Of a stretch of DNA of 23,213 nt, positions 15,245 to 23,182 are shown in pieces. The notes beneath the pieces were generated by a model. It was given only the letters and a program-made list of their open reading frames with translations, did not search any database and was not told the DNA's origin. Origin of the DNA: Lachnospiraceae bacterium. GTDB lineage: Bacteria; Bacillota; Clostridia; Lachnospirales; Lachnospiraceae. Positions within the stretch are counted from its first letter, which is position 1, and each line of letters opens with the position of its first letter. The stretch is from NCBI GenBank assembly GCA_009774145.1, contig VSND01000069.1, forward strand, positions 1-23,213, written 5' to 3'. The position numbers were made by a program, and so were the translations under genes.

Positions 15245-16015
15245 ATGGCTATTGAAGAACTGGTGAATCAGAATTATAAACATTTCAGCGAGAGCGACCG
15301 TGCCGTATGGGCGTATCTGTCAAAACACCGCTCAGAATGTGCGGAAATGGCGATTAAAAAGATGGCGCAGAAATGCTGTGTGTCACACTCTGCTGTCATG
15401 CGGTTTGCCCAGCGGCTGGGATTTCATGGATTTGCGGAGTTGAAGCTGTACCTGAAGATGGATGAACAGAAGGTAACTGCCCACAATGAACTGACACATA
15501 TCTGTGATTTGTATCAAAATGTTATGAACAGCATGTGTGAAAAAGACTGCGATTCGCTCTTTGACGCATTTGACCGGGCAAAACAGTGCTATATCTTTGG
15601 CGAAGGCATGGTACAGGCTTCCATCAAAAAAGAATTTAAACGGATTTTCATGTCTGCGGGACAAATACTCTATGATGTCCCCAGCGGCGAGGAAATGTAT
15701 AATCTCGTTCCCATGACCGGAAGTGAAGACTTCTGTATCCTGATCTCCGTATCCGGAGAAAACAAAAAGATTGTGGAGATCGCCAGAAAGCTCCGGATCC
15801 GCGGCGGAACACTGATGTCCATTACCAAGAACCGGGAAAACACACTCTCCCATCTGTGCGATTTCTGCCTGTATATTGATGAAAGTAATTATTTTGAGAC
15901 TCCCATTCACTGGCAGTATGAGTCTACCACGTCTTATTTTATCCTCATTGATATCCTGTTTTTCAAATATCTGGACTATCGGCAGCGAAAGGAGACAGAA
16001 CATGAACTTGGATGA
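15245..16015 (+). CDS. RpiR/MurR-family transcriptional regulator, first of two
   Basis: The 256-residue protein has an N-terminal HTH_6 domain (about 1-75; KMAQKCCVSHSAVMRFAQRLGFHGFAELK-type core, split here as residues 38-66) and a C-terminal SIS domain (about 108-240; ISVSGENKKIVEIARKLRIRG). SIS domains bind phosphorylated sugars, so its ligand is plausibly the 6-phosphoglucoside or glucose 6-phosphate made by the neighbouring enzymes. RBS AGGAGG lies about 10 bases before ATG 15245. Its stop overlaps the start of the second regulator by 14 bases. Whether it represses or activates the sugar operon cannot be seen. Confidence 0.9.
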   Translation: MAIEELVNQNYKHFSESDRAVWAYLSKHRSECAEMAIKKMAQKCCVSHSAVMRFAQRLGFHGFAELKLYLKMDEQKVTAHNELTHICDLYQNVMNSMCEKDCDSLFDAFDRAKQCYIFGEGMVQASIKKEFKRIFMSAGQILYDVPSGEEMYNLVPMTGSEDFCILISVSGENKKIVEIARKLRIRGGTLMSITKNRENTLSHLCDFCLYIDESNYFETPIHWQYESTTSYFILIDILFFKYLDYRQRKETEHELG

Positions 16016-16766
16016 TCTAATCCAGGAAAATTATGATCTTATGAATGATAATGATCACCGTATCTGGCAGTATATCTGCCGGCACAGGGAAGAATGCCGG
16101 AACCTGTCTCTTCACCAGCTTGCAGATGCCTGTGAAGTCTCCACTACAACGGTCCTGCGCTTTCTGAAGCTGATCCAAATGGACGGATACAGTGATTTCA
16201 AGGCATTTCTTAAATGGGACAGCCTGAACCGCCCCGCATTTAATCAGCACAGCATCGAACAGAACAGTTTCAACCTTACAAGGACGATCACATCCATCCA
16301 GCAGGCGGACTGCAGCGAACTGTTTCGGCGGATGGATCAGGCGGACCGGCTGTATGCCTACGGAAGCGGCGCCGTCCAAAAATCCGTTGCCAAAATATTT
16401 AAAAATTATCTGATTTTCGCGGGAAAGCTCCTGCATGTCATCGAAGGAGCCGAAGAACGGATTATGGCCATGCGCCAGATGAAGGAAGGGGATGTGGTGT
16501 TCCTTTTCTCCCTGTCCGGAAACAATCCGGTTCTGAACGATTATGCTCAAAAACTGCGTAAAAAAGGGATTTATCTGACGGCAATCTGCCAGGACGGCGT
16601 CAATGATCTGTCAAAACTGTGCCATTTCTATCTTCCCTTTTTTACACAGAAGATCGATGTCGGGCATCCGGGATCCGCTTTCTACAGTTCTGCAGGCATG
16701 CTTCCCATCGCGGAGACACTGGTCCTGAAATACATAGCCTGTAAATATCAGAAACATTCTGTTTAG
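16002..16766 (+). CDS. RpiR/MurR-family transcriptional regulator, second of two
   Basis: The 254-residue paralogue has the same design: HTH at about 1-72 (LADACEVSTTTVLRFLKLIQ) and SIS at about 105-240 (LFSLSGNNPVLNDYAQKLRKKG). The frame is open upstream to 15876, but ATG 16002 is right because AAGGAGACAGAAC precedes it and the HTH begins there, in register with the first copy. The 14-base overlap with the upstream gene implies coupled translation and possibly a heteromeric regulator. Both proteins share the opening pattern L-(V/I)-Q/N-x-NY, and a tandem duplication is likely, yet they have diverged strongly in the SIS half, so they may sense different ligands. No clear terminator follows. 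Confidence 0.88.
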   Translation: MNLDDLIQENYDLMNDNDHRIWQYICRHREECRNLSLHQLADACEVSTTTVLRFLKLIQMDGYSDFKAFLKWDSLNRPAFNQHSIEQNSFNLTRTITSIQQADCSELFRRMDQADRLYAYGSGAVQKSVAKIFKNYLIFAGKLLHVIEGAEERIMAMRQMKEGDVVFLFSLSGNNPVLNDYAQKLRKKGIYLTAICQDGVNDLSKLCHFYLPFFTQKIDVGHPGSAFYSSAGMLPIAETLVLKYIACKYQKHSV

Positions 16767-16998
16767 TTTGCGATCTGCACTCTTATTTTATTCGTTTTTG
16801 GTCCTTGATTTCTGCCCTGAACGGGCCATGAGCAACCGATTTCCAGCACCTGTTTCTGTGCTGCACAGCTGCTCTTCACGACCTTGTCATTCCTGTAAAT
16901 CTCCATCTCGACCGCACGGATATCGTTTTCAAAAACGAATCTGCGGGAAATCTTCCGATATCAGTCATTTTACATAGACGCCCTTTATTATACTGTGG

Positions 16999-17004
16999 TA
17001 TAAT
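16999..17004 (+). promoter_or_regulatory. Extended -10 promoter of the chemoreceptor gene
   Basis: TGGTATAAT (TG at 16996-16997, TATAAT at 16999-17004) is a full extended -10 element. No good -35 is present at the usual distance, and nothing matches a flagellar sigma-28 promoter. Confidence 0.6.
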
Positions 17005-17050
17005 GATTTACAAAATAATTTATTACAGTTCATCAAAGGAGAAAAGAGAT

Positions 17051-19024
17051 ATGAACAGTATCCGACAAAAAATCACTGTATGCCTGATGGCAACTGTCCT
17101 GATTGCGCTGGCAGCAGTCGGGTCTTCCTGTATAGCGCTGAGCTATCGGAGTACCATCGCCACCGTAGACCAGATGATGAGCGAGACTGCTGTACTGGCT
17201 GCAGAACGTATCGAGCAGGAACTGACGGCATACCGAAATGTAGCCATGGATACTGGCTGCATTCCGCAGCTGTCTGACGAAACGGTATCGATTGAAGAAA
17301 AGCGTGCCATTATCGACGAGCGGGTCCGTATGCACGGCCTTCGAAGGGGGAACCTGATTGGTATGGACGGCATCAGCCTCTTTGATGGAAACGACTACTC
17401 AGACCGTGAATACGTCAAGCAGGCCATGCAGGGCAATGTCTATGTATCGGAACCGCTGATCAGCAAGATCACCGGTGAACTGTCCATCATGGTTGCGGCG
17501 CCTCTCTATTCCGGAGGAAGTCAGAGCGGTCAGATCACAGGTGTCGTCTATTTTGTACCACAGGAGACATTTCTGAACGATATTGTTTCTTCTATCAAAG
17601 TTGCCGAGAGCAGCCGCGCTTACATGATCAATAAATCCGGTGACACAATCGCAGATATCACACTGGATACGATTACTACCCAGAACATTGAGCAGGAGGC
17701 GCAGAGCAACACTTCCTTAAAGCAGCTGGCTTCTATCCATGCGGATATGCGGCAGGGAAAGAACGGTTTTGGCAGTTTTCAGGATTCGGATGGGAAGCGC
17801 TTTGCCGCTTATGCCCCCGTGGGAAGTACTGATGGCTGGAGCGTTGCCGTTACTGCTCTGAAATCAGAATACCTGGCTGACACTTATTTCGGCTTTATCA
17901 TCAATATCATTGTGATCGCTGCATCCATTCTTGCGTCCATTGTGGTTGCACTGAAACTGTCCTCCAATATCAGCGCACCCATGCACGCATGTGCCAGACG
18001 AATGAAGCTTCTGGTGGAAGGGGATCTGGATTCCCCTGTTCCGCAGGCCACCGGCCGGGATGAGACTGCTGAACTGACCCGGTCCACCGCAGAAATGGTA
18101 AACGGACTGAATATCATCATCAACGACATCAGCTACCTGCTGACAGAGATGGCAAAGCAGAATTTTGACATTCAGTCTGCTCACAGAGAGGACTATGTGG
18201 GCGACTTCCAGAACATTCTGCTGTCCATGCGTACCCTGAAGGTCGAATTGAGCAACACCATACGCCAGATCGACAATTCCGCTACGCAGGTTTCTTCTGC
18301 GAGCGGCCAGGTCTCCACGGGCGCTCAGACGCTAAGCCAGGGATCCATCGAACAGGCCAGCTCGATTCAGGAACTGGCAGCCACGATCAACGATATCTCC
18401 GAAAGTGCGAAAAAGACCTCTGCAGCCGCCGGGGAAGCAGGTCATTTCGTAAGTCAGGCAGGTGCGCAGCTCGGCACCAGCGTGGAATATGTCAAGGATC
18501 TGAATACCGCCATGGAAAAGATCTCTCACTCTTCTCAGGAGATCTCCCGGATCATTGCCACTATTGAAAATATCGCATTCCAGACCAATATTCTGGCATT
18601 AAATGCTGCTGTGGAAGCAGCCCGGGCAGGCTCCTCCGGCAAAGGCTTCGCTGTCGTCGCCGACGAAGTCCGGAATCTGGCTTCCAAGTCTGATGAAGCC
18701 GCGAAAGCCACCAAGGAGCTGATCGAAAGTTCTATTGCTACGGTCAACGAAGGAAACGAGGCGGTCAACCGGGTTACCCAGGCACTGGAGCTTACCAACC
18801 AGCTGGCCGGCAATGTAACTTCGAAGATGGATATTGTAGTGGAAGCAGTAGAAAACCAGACGGTTTCCATCGAGCAGGTCACCGAAGGTATCGATCAGAT
18901 TTCTTCTGTTGTACAGACCAACAGCGCCACTGCAGAAGAAAGCGCTGCAGCCAGCGAAGAACTTTCTGCAGAAGCTGCCAGCCTGAAGCACCTGGTAGAA
19001 CGTTTTACACTGGCAACCGACTGA
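17051..19024 (+). CDS. Methyl-accepting chemotaxis protein with dCache sensor
   Basis: The 657-residue receptor has a membrane helix at about 7-28, an external double-Cache sensory domain (about 35-275; GMDGISLFDGNDYSDREYVKQA and SEPLISKITGELSIMVAAPL blocks are typical), and a second helix at about 278-300. A HAMP linker (about 300-355) and a cytoplasmic signalling domain follow. The conserved hairpin tip FQTNILALNAAVEAARAG lies near residue 510. It should sense an extracellular small molecule and control CheA. There is no C-terminal CheR/CheB docking pentapeptide (it ends RFTLATD). The start ATG 17051 has AAAGGAG upstream; the frame begins at 17003 inside the promoter. No che or flagellar genes are nearby. 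A role in sensing the sugar handled next door is possible but unproven. Confidence 0.93.
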   Translation: MNSIRQKITVCLMATVLIALAAVGSSCIALSYRSTIATVDQMMSETAVLAAERIEQELTAYRNVAMDTGCIPQLSDETVSIEEKRAIIDERVRMHGLRRGNLIGMDGISLFDGNDYSDREYVKQAMQGNVYVSEPLISKITGELSIMVAAPLYSGGSQSGQITGVVYFVPQETFLNDIVSSIKVAESSRAYMINKSGDTIADITLDTITTQNIEQEAQSNTSLKQLASIHADMRQGKNGFGSFQDSDGKRFAAYAPVGSTDGWSVAVTALKSEYLADTYFGFIINIIVIAASILASIVVALKLSSNISAPMHACARRMKLLVEGDLDSPVPQATGRDETAELTRSTAEMVNGLNIIINDISYLLTEMAKQNFDIQSAHREDYVGDFQNILLSMRTLKVELSNTIRQIDNSATQVSSASGQVSTGAQTLSQGSIEQASSIQELAATINDISESAKKTSAAAGEAGHFVSQAGAQLGTSVEYVKDLNTAMEKISHSSQEISRIIATIENIAFQTNILALNAAVEAARAGSSGKGFAVVADEVRNLASKSDEAAKATKELIESSIATVNEGNEAVNRVTQALELTNQLAGNVTSKMDIVVEAVENQTVSIEQVTEGIDQISSVVQTNSATAEESAAASEELSAEAASLKHLVERFTLATD

Positions 19025-19050
19025 AGCAGCAGGTCGGTTTATTGATACCG

Positions 19051-19079
19051 CAGGGTGAAGTCTTTCTGACTTCGCCCTG
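19051..19079. terminator. Hairpin between convergent chemoreceptor and P-type ATPase genes
   Basis: CAGGGTGAAGTC (19051-19062) pairs with GACTTCGCCCTG (19068-19079) with one G-T pair and a 5-base loop. The U-tract is weak on both strands, but its place between convergent genes favours a bidirectional terminator. Confidence 0.65.
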
Positions 19080-19102
19080 TGTTAAAATCTGAAGAAATAT
19101 CT

Positions 19103-21175
19103 TTACAGCAGATTCTTCATACTGTTTCCCCCGATTGCCAGAGTAGAGATATTGTGTATCATGGCTGACGCGGCGGGCTGTATCGTTCCGGTGACCCCAA
19201 GCAGGATCAGTCCGGAATTAATTCCGACAATCTGAACATAATTTTTCCGGATTCTTCGGATCAGTCCGTCGCTGATGGCCCTCAGCGTCACAAGACCCGA
19301 CAGACGATCCGCCTCAATGGTAATATCTGCAATCTCTCTGGCAATCTCGGCGCCGTCGCTGATGGCAATTCCAACATCTGCGGCGGACAGGGCCGGAGAA
19401 TCATTGATGCCGTCTCCCACCATGACCACTTTTCTCCCTGTTGCTTTCTCTCTTTTAACAAACTCCGCCTTGTCCTCAGGCAGCACTTCCGAATAATACT
19501 CATCCACTCCTGCTCTGGCTGCAATGGACGCGGCTGTCCGTTCACTGTCTCCAGTCATCATCACAAGCTTATGAAAACCGGCCCTTCTCAGAGATTCCAC
19601 CACTTCCGCCGCTTCCTCTCTCAGCGGATCTTCAATGCAGATCACCGCCGCAAGCCGTCTCTCTATGGTCAGATACAGATGAGAATATTCCTCCGGGAGG
19701 TTCTCAAACCGCTCCCGCATGTCTTCCGGCACCTGACTGCCCTCATCTTCAAAAACAAAATGATAGCTTCCGATCACCACCTTATGGCCCTCAACCATGG
19801 AAGAAATCCCGTGCGCCACAATATATTCCACCTTGGAATGAGTCTCTTCATGGCTCAGGCCCCGTTTTTTTGCCTCATAAACCACCGCTCTTGCCATGGA
19901 ATGCGGGAAATGTTCTTCCAGACATGCCGCTATGCGCAGCAGCTCATCCGGGCTTTCCTGTATAAACGGCACCACATCCACCACGGTGGGATGAGCCTTT
20001 GTAAGAGTTCCCGTCTTGTCGAAAATAATTGTGTCCGCCTCTGAGATTTTTTCCAGAAATTTTCCGCCTTTTACCGTAATCTGATATGTCCCGGCTTCCC
20101 GAATCGCCGACAGTACAGAGATCGGCATGGCCAGCTTCAACGCACAGGAAAAGTCTACCATCAGCACCGACAGAGCCCTGGAAGGATTCCTGGTCATCAG
20201 ATATACAAGTACCGTTCCCAGCAGAGTATACGGTACCAGCCGGTCCGCCAGGTGAGCCGCTCTTCCTTCCATGGAAGATTTCAGCTGTTCCGTCTCCTCA
20301 ATGAGCCGGACGATCTTTTCATATTTATTGGAACCGGAAGTCTCTTTGACACAGATGGTCAGCTCTCCTTCTTCCAGTACCGTTCCTGCATATACATATC
20401 CGCCCGCTTCTTTTGGAACCGGCAGTGCCTCCCCTGTCATGGAGGACTGATTGACCGCTCCGTTTCCTTTCAACACCGTTCCGTCAAAGGGAATCACATT
20501 GCCCATACGGACTACCACATAATCGCCGGACCTGATCTTCTCCATGTCGGTCAGGACCTCTCTGCCGTCCACCAGAAGCCAGGCTTTGCTGACATTCAGC
20601 GACATGCTCTTTGCCAGATCGTCCACGGACTTCTTATGCGTCCACTCCTCCAGGATCTCTCCGATTCCCAGCAGAAACATCACCGAATCCGCCGTGTTCA
20701 GATCCCTGCGCAGAAGAGAAACTGCAATGGCTGTCCCATCCAGAACCGATACTTCGATCTTCCCTCTGCGCAGCGCCCGGACACCCTTCCAGATATATCT
20801 GGCTGACCGGCATCCAATCACCGCAGTCCGAACCGGCATGGGCAGAAACAGCTTACTGAGCACGCGCTGTACCACCTTCTGCACAATCCTGTCTCCATAA
20901 TCCCGGCTTACCCGTCTTCCGGAATTCTGCCAGACATGATCCGGTGCCGGTATATTTTCATAAGAAAACCGCTGCAGCAGCTTGATCACAGCTTCCCTGG
21001 AGCCGGTATAACAGATGGCAGCGTCCTGATTTCTCTCATATACTTTTACTTTGGTGATGAAAGGCTGGCCCGACAGATAATACTGGAGAATATCCGCTTC
21101 TTTGAAAGTCATCTGCCTGCAGGCCATGTGAATCCGCATCCGCCCTCTGATTTCATGAATGATCTTAAATTTCAT
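19103..21175 (-). CDS. P1B-type metal-transporting ATPase with atypical membrane motif
   Basis: The 690-residue P-type ATPase has an N-terminal region of about 75 residues resembling a degenerate HMA fold without a CxxC. The actuator motif MTGEALP lies near 246-252, the phosphorylation site DKTGTLTK near 386-393, the nucleotide-domain EEHFPHSMA segment follows, and the hinge is GDGINDSPAL. The transmembrane metal site reads SCALKLAMP (about 343-351) instead of the CPC or SPC of Cu, Zn or Co pumps, and HP in the nucleotide domain is replaced by HS. Both suggest a different metal, with Mn2+ or Fe2+ as candidates given the flavodoxin and DUF6110 neighbours. ATG 21175 follows GGCAGGA; an in-frame TTG at 21181 is the alternative. 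A strong terminator lies just upstream, so expression depends on read-through or a weak promoter at 21182-21218. Confidence 0.88.
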   Translation of the reverse strand: MKFKIIHEIRGRMRIHMACRQMTFKEADILQYYLSGQPFITKVKVYERNQDAAICYTGSREAVIKLLQRFSYENIPAPDHVWQNSGRRVSRDYGDRIVQKVVQRVLSKLFLPMPVRTAVIGCRSARYIWKGVRALRRGKIEVSVLDGTAIAVSLLRRDLNTADSVMFLLGIGEILEEWTHKKSVDDLAKSMSLNVSKAWLLVDGREVLTDMEKIRSGDYVVVRMGNVIPFDGTVLKGNGAVNQSSMTGEALPVPKEAGGYVYAGTVLEEGELTICVKETSGSNKYEKIVRLIEETEQLKSSMEGRAAHLADRLVPYTLLGTVLVYLMTRNPSRALSVLMVDFSCALKLAMPISVLSAIREAGTYQITVKGGKFLEKISEADTIIFDKTGTLTKAHPTVVDVVPFIQESPDELLRIAACLEEHFPHSMARAVVYEAKKRGLSHEETHSKVEYIVAHGISSMVEGHKVVIGSYHFVFEDEGSQVPEDMRERFENLPEEYSHLYLTIERRLAAVICIEDPLREEAAEVVESLRRAGFHKLVMMTGDSERTAASIAARAGVDEYYSEVLPEDKAEFVKREKATGRKVVMVGDGINDSPALSAADVGIAISDGAEIAREIADITIEADRLSGLVTLRAISDGLIRRIRKNYVQIVGINSGLILLGVTGTIQPAASAMIHNISTLAIGGNSMKNLL

Positions 21176-21218
21176 ATCCAATCCTGCCTTTTTCCTCTTG
21201 TTAAAATATTTTTCCCTG

Positions 21219-21249
21219 AAAAAAACACCTGCAGCTTCCCGCAGGTGTT
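21219..21249 (-). terminator. Rho-independent terminator after the DUF6110 gene
   Basis: On the minus strand AACACCTGC (arm at 21241-21249) pairs perfectly with GCAGGTGTT (21224-21232) across an 8-base loop, followed by a run of T (21219-21225). It lies between DUF6110 and the ATPase gene, which should limit transcription into the pump. Confidence 0.88.
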
Positions 21250-21257
21250 ATGATCAT

Positions 21258-21590
21258 TTACTCAGCAGCCGTCTCCGGTCCCAAATCAGAACCTGACACT
21301 TCTTCGAATACACGCTCTTCATCGCTTTCATCTTCAAATGCTGCTTCTTCCGCCGCCCGTTCCTCATTCGACTGCACGGCTTCCGCATAGATATCTTCTG
21401 CATTTTCCTGGATCGCAGTAACGGTCTTCATGACGCATTCTCTGGCACGAAGTGCTGCGGCGGTACACGAAACGTACACTTTCTTCGCATCTTTACTGGA
21501 TAATATTTTGATGCCTGCTGTTCCAAACAGTACTCCTGCAGCAAAGAGCCCTGTCTTTTTCGCATCCAGTTTCTCTAAAATGTCCATCAT
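21258..21590 (-). CDS. DUF6110-like small membrane-associated protein
   Basis: This 110-residue protein has one hydrophobic N-terminal segment, KKTGLFAAGVLFGTAGIKILSS (given here as residues 11-32), followed by an amphipathic region (AKKVYVSCTAAALRARECVMKTV in part) and a very acidic C-terminus. The pattern of helix, SSKDAKKVY and MKT-(V)-T-x-IQEN matches what I recall as DUF6110, commonly found beside Feo or P-type ATPase genes in clostridia. RBS GGAAGGAG precedes ATG 21590. It lies 19 bases after a 26-residue peptide gene and is closed by the terminator at 21219-21249. The two Cys residues in the middle and the acidic tail could bind metal. Its function is unknown; a partner or chaperone for the adjacent P1B ATPase is a guess from context. 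Confidence 0.75.
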   Translation of the reverse strand: MMDILEKLDAKKTGLFAAGVLFGTAGIKILSSKDAKKVYVSCTAAALRARECVMKTVTAIQENAEDIYAEAVQSNEERAAEEAAFEDESDEERVFEEVSGSDLGPETAAE

Positions 21591-21609
21591 AAGTAAGTCT
21601 CTCCTTCCG

Positions 21610-21690
21610 TTATTTGTGCTTGCACCCGGTGTAGAACGTCATGACCATGCAGATCACCGCCGCCCACGCCCAGAATTTGTGGTATTTCAT
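21610..21690 (-). CDS. 26-residue single-helix membrane peptide
   Basis: A short frame starts at ATG 21690, with AAGGAGG 8 bases upstream, and ends at TAA 21610. The product begins MKYHKFWAWAAVICMVM and ends TFYTGCKHK: a hydrophobic helix capped by basic residues on both sides. A promoter lies at 21716-21744 and the DUF6110 gene follows after 19 bases, so it is the first gene of a two-gene unit. The strong ribosome binding site, promoter and sensible membrane topology support real translation. Similar tiny proteins occur as named DUF families in clostridia (I recall DUF6219, not certain). Function unknown. Confidence 0.72.
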   Translation of the reverse strand: MKYHKFWAWAAVICMVMTFYTGCKHK

Positions 21691-21715
21691 ACAGCATTCC
21701 TCCTTGGTATGTATC

Positions 21716-21744
21716 ATTATAATGCCTGAAGAGATTACTTTCCA
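21716..21744 (-). promoter_or_regulatory. Promoter of the peptide-DUF6110 unit
   Basis: On the minus strand TGGAAA (21739-21744) and TATAAT (21716-21721) are 17 bases apart. The leader before the peptide start codon is only about 20 bases and carries AAGGAGG. Confidence 0.65.
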
Positions 21745-21861
21745 TCCTTTTTCACTTATTGAGAAATTCTATCGATTATCAGCGGAACTGTCCTGGTTCT
21801 TCCATTACTGCAGCGAATTTTCCAGATCAGAAAGCATATCTGATGGTACTTTCTCTGCGGA

Positions 21862-22284
21862 TCATACAAGCGCTCTTCCCAGGGCTCTGCAGTTCTGAGC
21901 CGCTTCGTCATCCGGCGCATCGTTGCAGATCACGCTGCCGCACACCAGATCTGCTCCTGCCTTCTTACAGGTCTCTTCCCAGCTCTGCATCCACTCTCCG
22001 TCTCCCCAGCCGTAGGAACCGAACAGAGCGATCTTCTTATCCTTCAGCTTCTCTTCGCAGGAGCTGAACATGGGCTCGAATTCATCCTCTTCCAGCTGCT
22101 CGTTCCCCATGGACGGGCACCCGAATGCCACCGCATCAAAAGAATCCATCATGGATGCATTAAATTCACTGCATTCCAGCAGGGATACTTCTGCTCCCTT
22201 TTCTTTTGCTCCTTCTGCCACTGCAGATGCCATCGTTTCCGTATTTCCTGTTCCGCTCCAGTATACAACTGCCACCTTAGCCAT
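21862..22284 (-). CDS. Short-chain flavodoxin
   Basis: The 140-residue electron carrier binds FMN. The phosphate loop is WSGTGNTETMA near residues 9-19, followed by the flavin-stacking segments GCPSMGNEQLEEDEFEP (near 55-71) and GSYGWGDGEWM (near 88-98), all typical of clostridial flavodoxins. ATG 22284 is preferred over ATG 22296 because AAGGATGG then stands at normal distance. It follows the DUF3793 gene by about 50 bases on the same strand. Flavodoxins replace ferredoxin under iron limitation, which fits the DtxR-like boxes upstream of the pair. Confidence 0.93.
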   Translation of the reverse strand: MAKVAVVYWSGTGNTETMASAVAEGAKEKGAEVSLLECSEFNASMMDSFDAVAFGCPSMGNEQLEEDEFEPMFSSCEEKLKDKKIALFGSYGWGDGEWMQSWEETCKKAGADLVCGSVICNDAPDDEAAQNCRALGRALV

Positions 22285-22336
22285 AATCATTTCCATCCTT
22301 TCTTTTTTGTTCCTTTTGTTTTTTCTTTTTATTGAT

Positions 22337-22891
22337 CTATGAATAGCTCACGACGAGCCGGTCAAACGAATGATATTTCTGGAAGGCTTCGCAGTACACC
22401 CTGGTGCACTTTTTGAATCTTGCAAATTTGTATTTTGCCTTTTCCACATCTCCGTATACCTTCCATGTTCCTATGTACTTTGCTCCTGACGCGCCGTTTT
22501 TGATAAAAGCATCCACATCTTCCGGCGGGTACCCAAGAAACAGCCCGATCTCATGAGGAAAGGTTTCCTGATGATTCAGGCACCGGATCAGATGCGTTAC
22601 ACATCTGTCCATGTCACTGACCGGATAATTCCTGGCTGACAGAATCTCCCGTGCCGTCTGGTCGGCCAGATCCGCTTCCAGCTTTGCCGGACGATACATA
22701 TACATCATCGCTTTGCCTTCTCTGTATTTCACCGGAATCAGCCGAATTCCCCGCGGGACGAACTTCCGGTTCATCTGACGGATTCCTGCCGCCAGCTCCT
22801 CCGGATCTTCAGTCTGGCAGTTAAACAGGTTTCCGGTCTTTAATCCTGCCATGGTCGGTGAACAGTGCCTTACGATCAGCTCTTCCATCAT
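22337..22891 (-). CDS. DUF3793 family protein
   Basis: This is a 184-residue soluble protein. It opens with the family pattern EELIVRHCSPTMAGLKTGNLF and contains FPHEIGLFLGYPPEDVDAFI (about 112-131) and YKFARFKKCTRVY (about 155-167), all typical of DUF3793. Members often lie beside flavodoxin and iron-transport genes in clostridia; the biochemical role is not known to me. The start may be ATG 22891 or the adjacent ATG 22888, with AAGGAAAAG upstream. It is the first gene of a unit with flavodoxin and is preceded by two TTAG-N6-CTAAC boxes, so metal-responsive control is likely. Confidence 0.85.
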   Translation of the reverse strand: MMEELIVRHCSPTMAGLKTGNLFNCQTEDPEELAAGIRQMNRKFVPRGIRLIPVKYREGKAMMYMYRPAKLEADLADQTAREILSARNYPVSDMDRCVTHLIRCLNHQETFPHEIGLFLGYPPEDVDAFIKNGASGAKYIGTWKVYGDVEKAKYKFARFKKCTRVYCEAFQKYHSFDRLVVSYS

Positions 22892-22915
22892 AACGGTCTT
22901 TTCCTTTCTTTTTAA

Positions 22916-22930
22916 TTAGTTAAAACTAAC
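22916..22930. promoter_or_regulatory. DtxR-family metal-regulator box 1
   Basis: TTAGTTAAAACTAAC matches TTAG-N6-CTAAC, the core of the DtxR/IdeR operator (TTAGGTTAGCCTAACC). It lies 25 bases before the DUF3793 start codon, where a bound repressor would block transcription. Confidence 0.6.
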
Positions 22931-22941
22931 CAATAGTCCGA

Positions 22942-22963
22942 AAAAATGCCATATGGCATTTTT
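22942..22963. repeat. Perfect 22-base palindrome
   Basis: AAAAATGCC (22942-22950), ATAT, GGCATTTTT (22955-22963) are fully self-complementary. It sits between the two metal boxes. It has the A-stem-T shape of a short bidirectional terminator but could also be a protein-binding site. Confidence 0.6.
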
Positions 22964-23000
22964 ATGACGATATCATTTTCTGATATTCCTGTTTTATAAA

Positions 23001-23015
23001 TTAGTATTAGCTAAC
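23001..23015. promoter_or_regulatory. DtxR-family metal-regulator box 2
   Basis: TTAGTATTAGCTAAC again fits TTAG-N6-CTAAC. It lies 71 bases upstream of box 1, near a TATAAA-like sequence on the minus strand, consistent with control of the DUF3793-flavodoxin promoter. Confidence 0.55.
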
Positions 23016-23182
23016 TCATGTAGAAGGATATCACACAAACAAAGGATCTGTCAACAAGAATACCGCGAAAAAAGATAAGCGAGAAAGTTTCTCGACAAAG
23101 CGTCCGCCCAAAGCCCAACTCCTTATAATACTGCTGTAAGGAACTGTTAATAAATAACTTTTAAACCAGTAAATGGTATGGT

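Noticed and set aside
16768..16977. 69-codon plus-strand open frame between the second RpiR gene and the chemoreceptor
   Set aside because: It has no ribosome binding site, begins 2 bases after the RpiR stop, is rich in Cys, Ser and Pro, and resembles no known protein.
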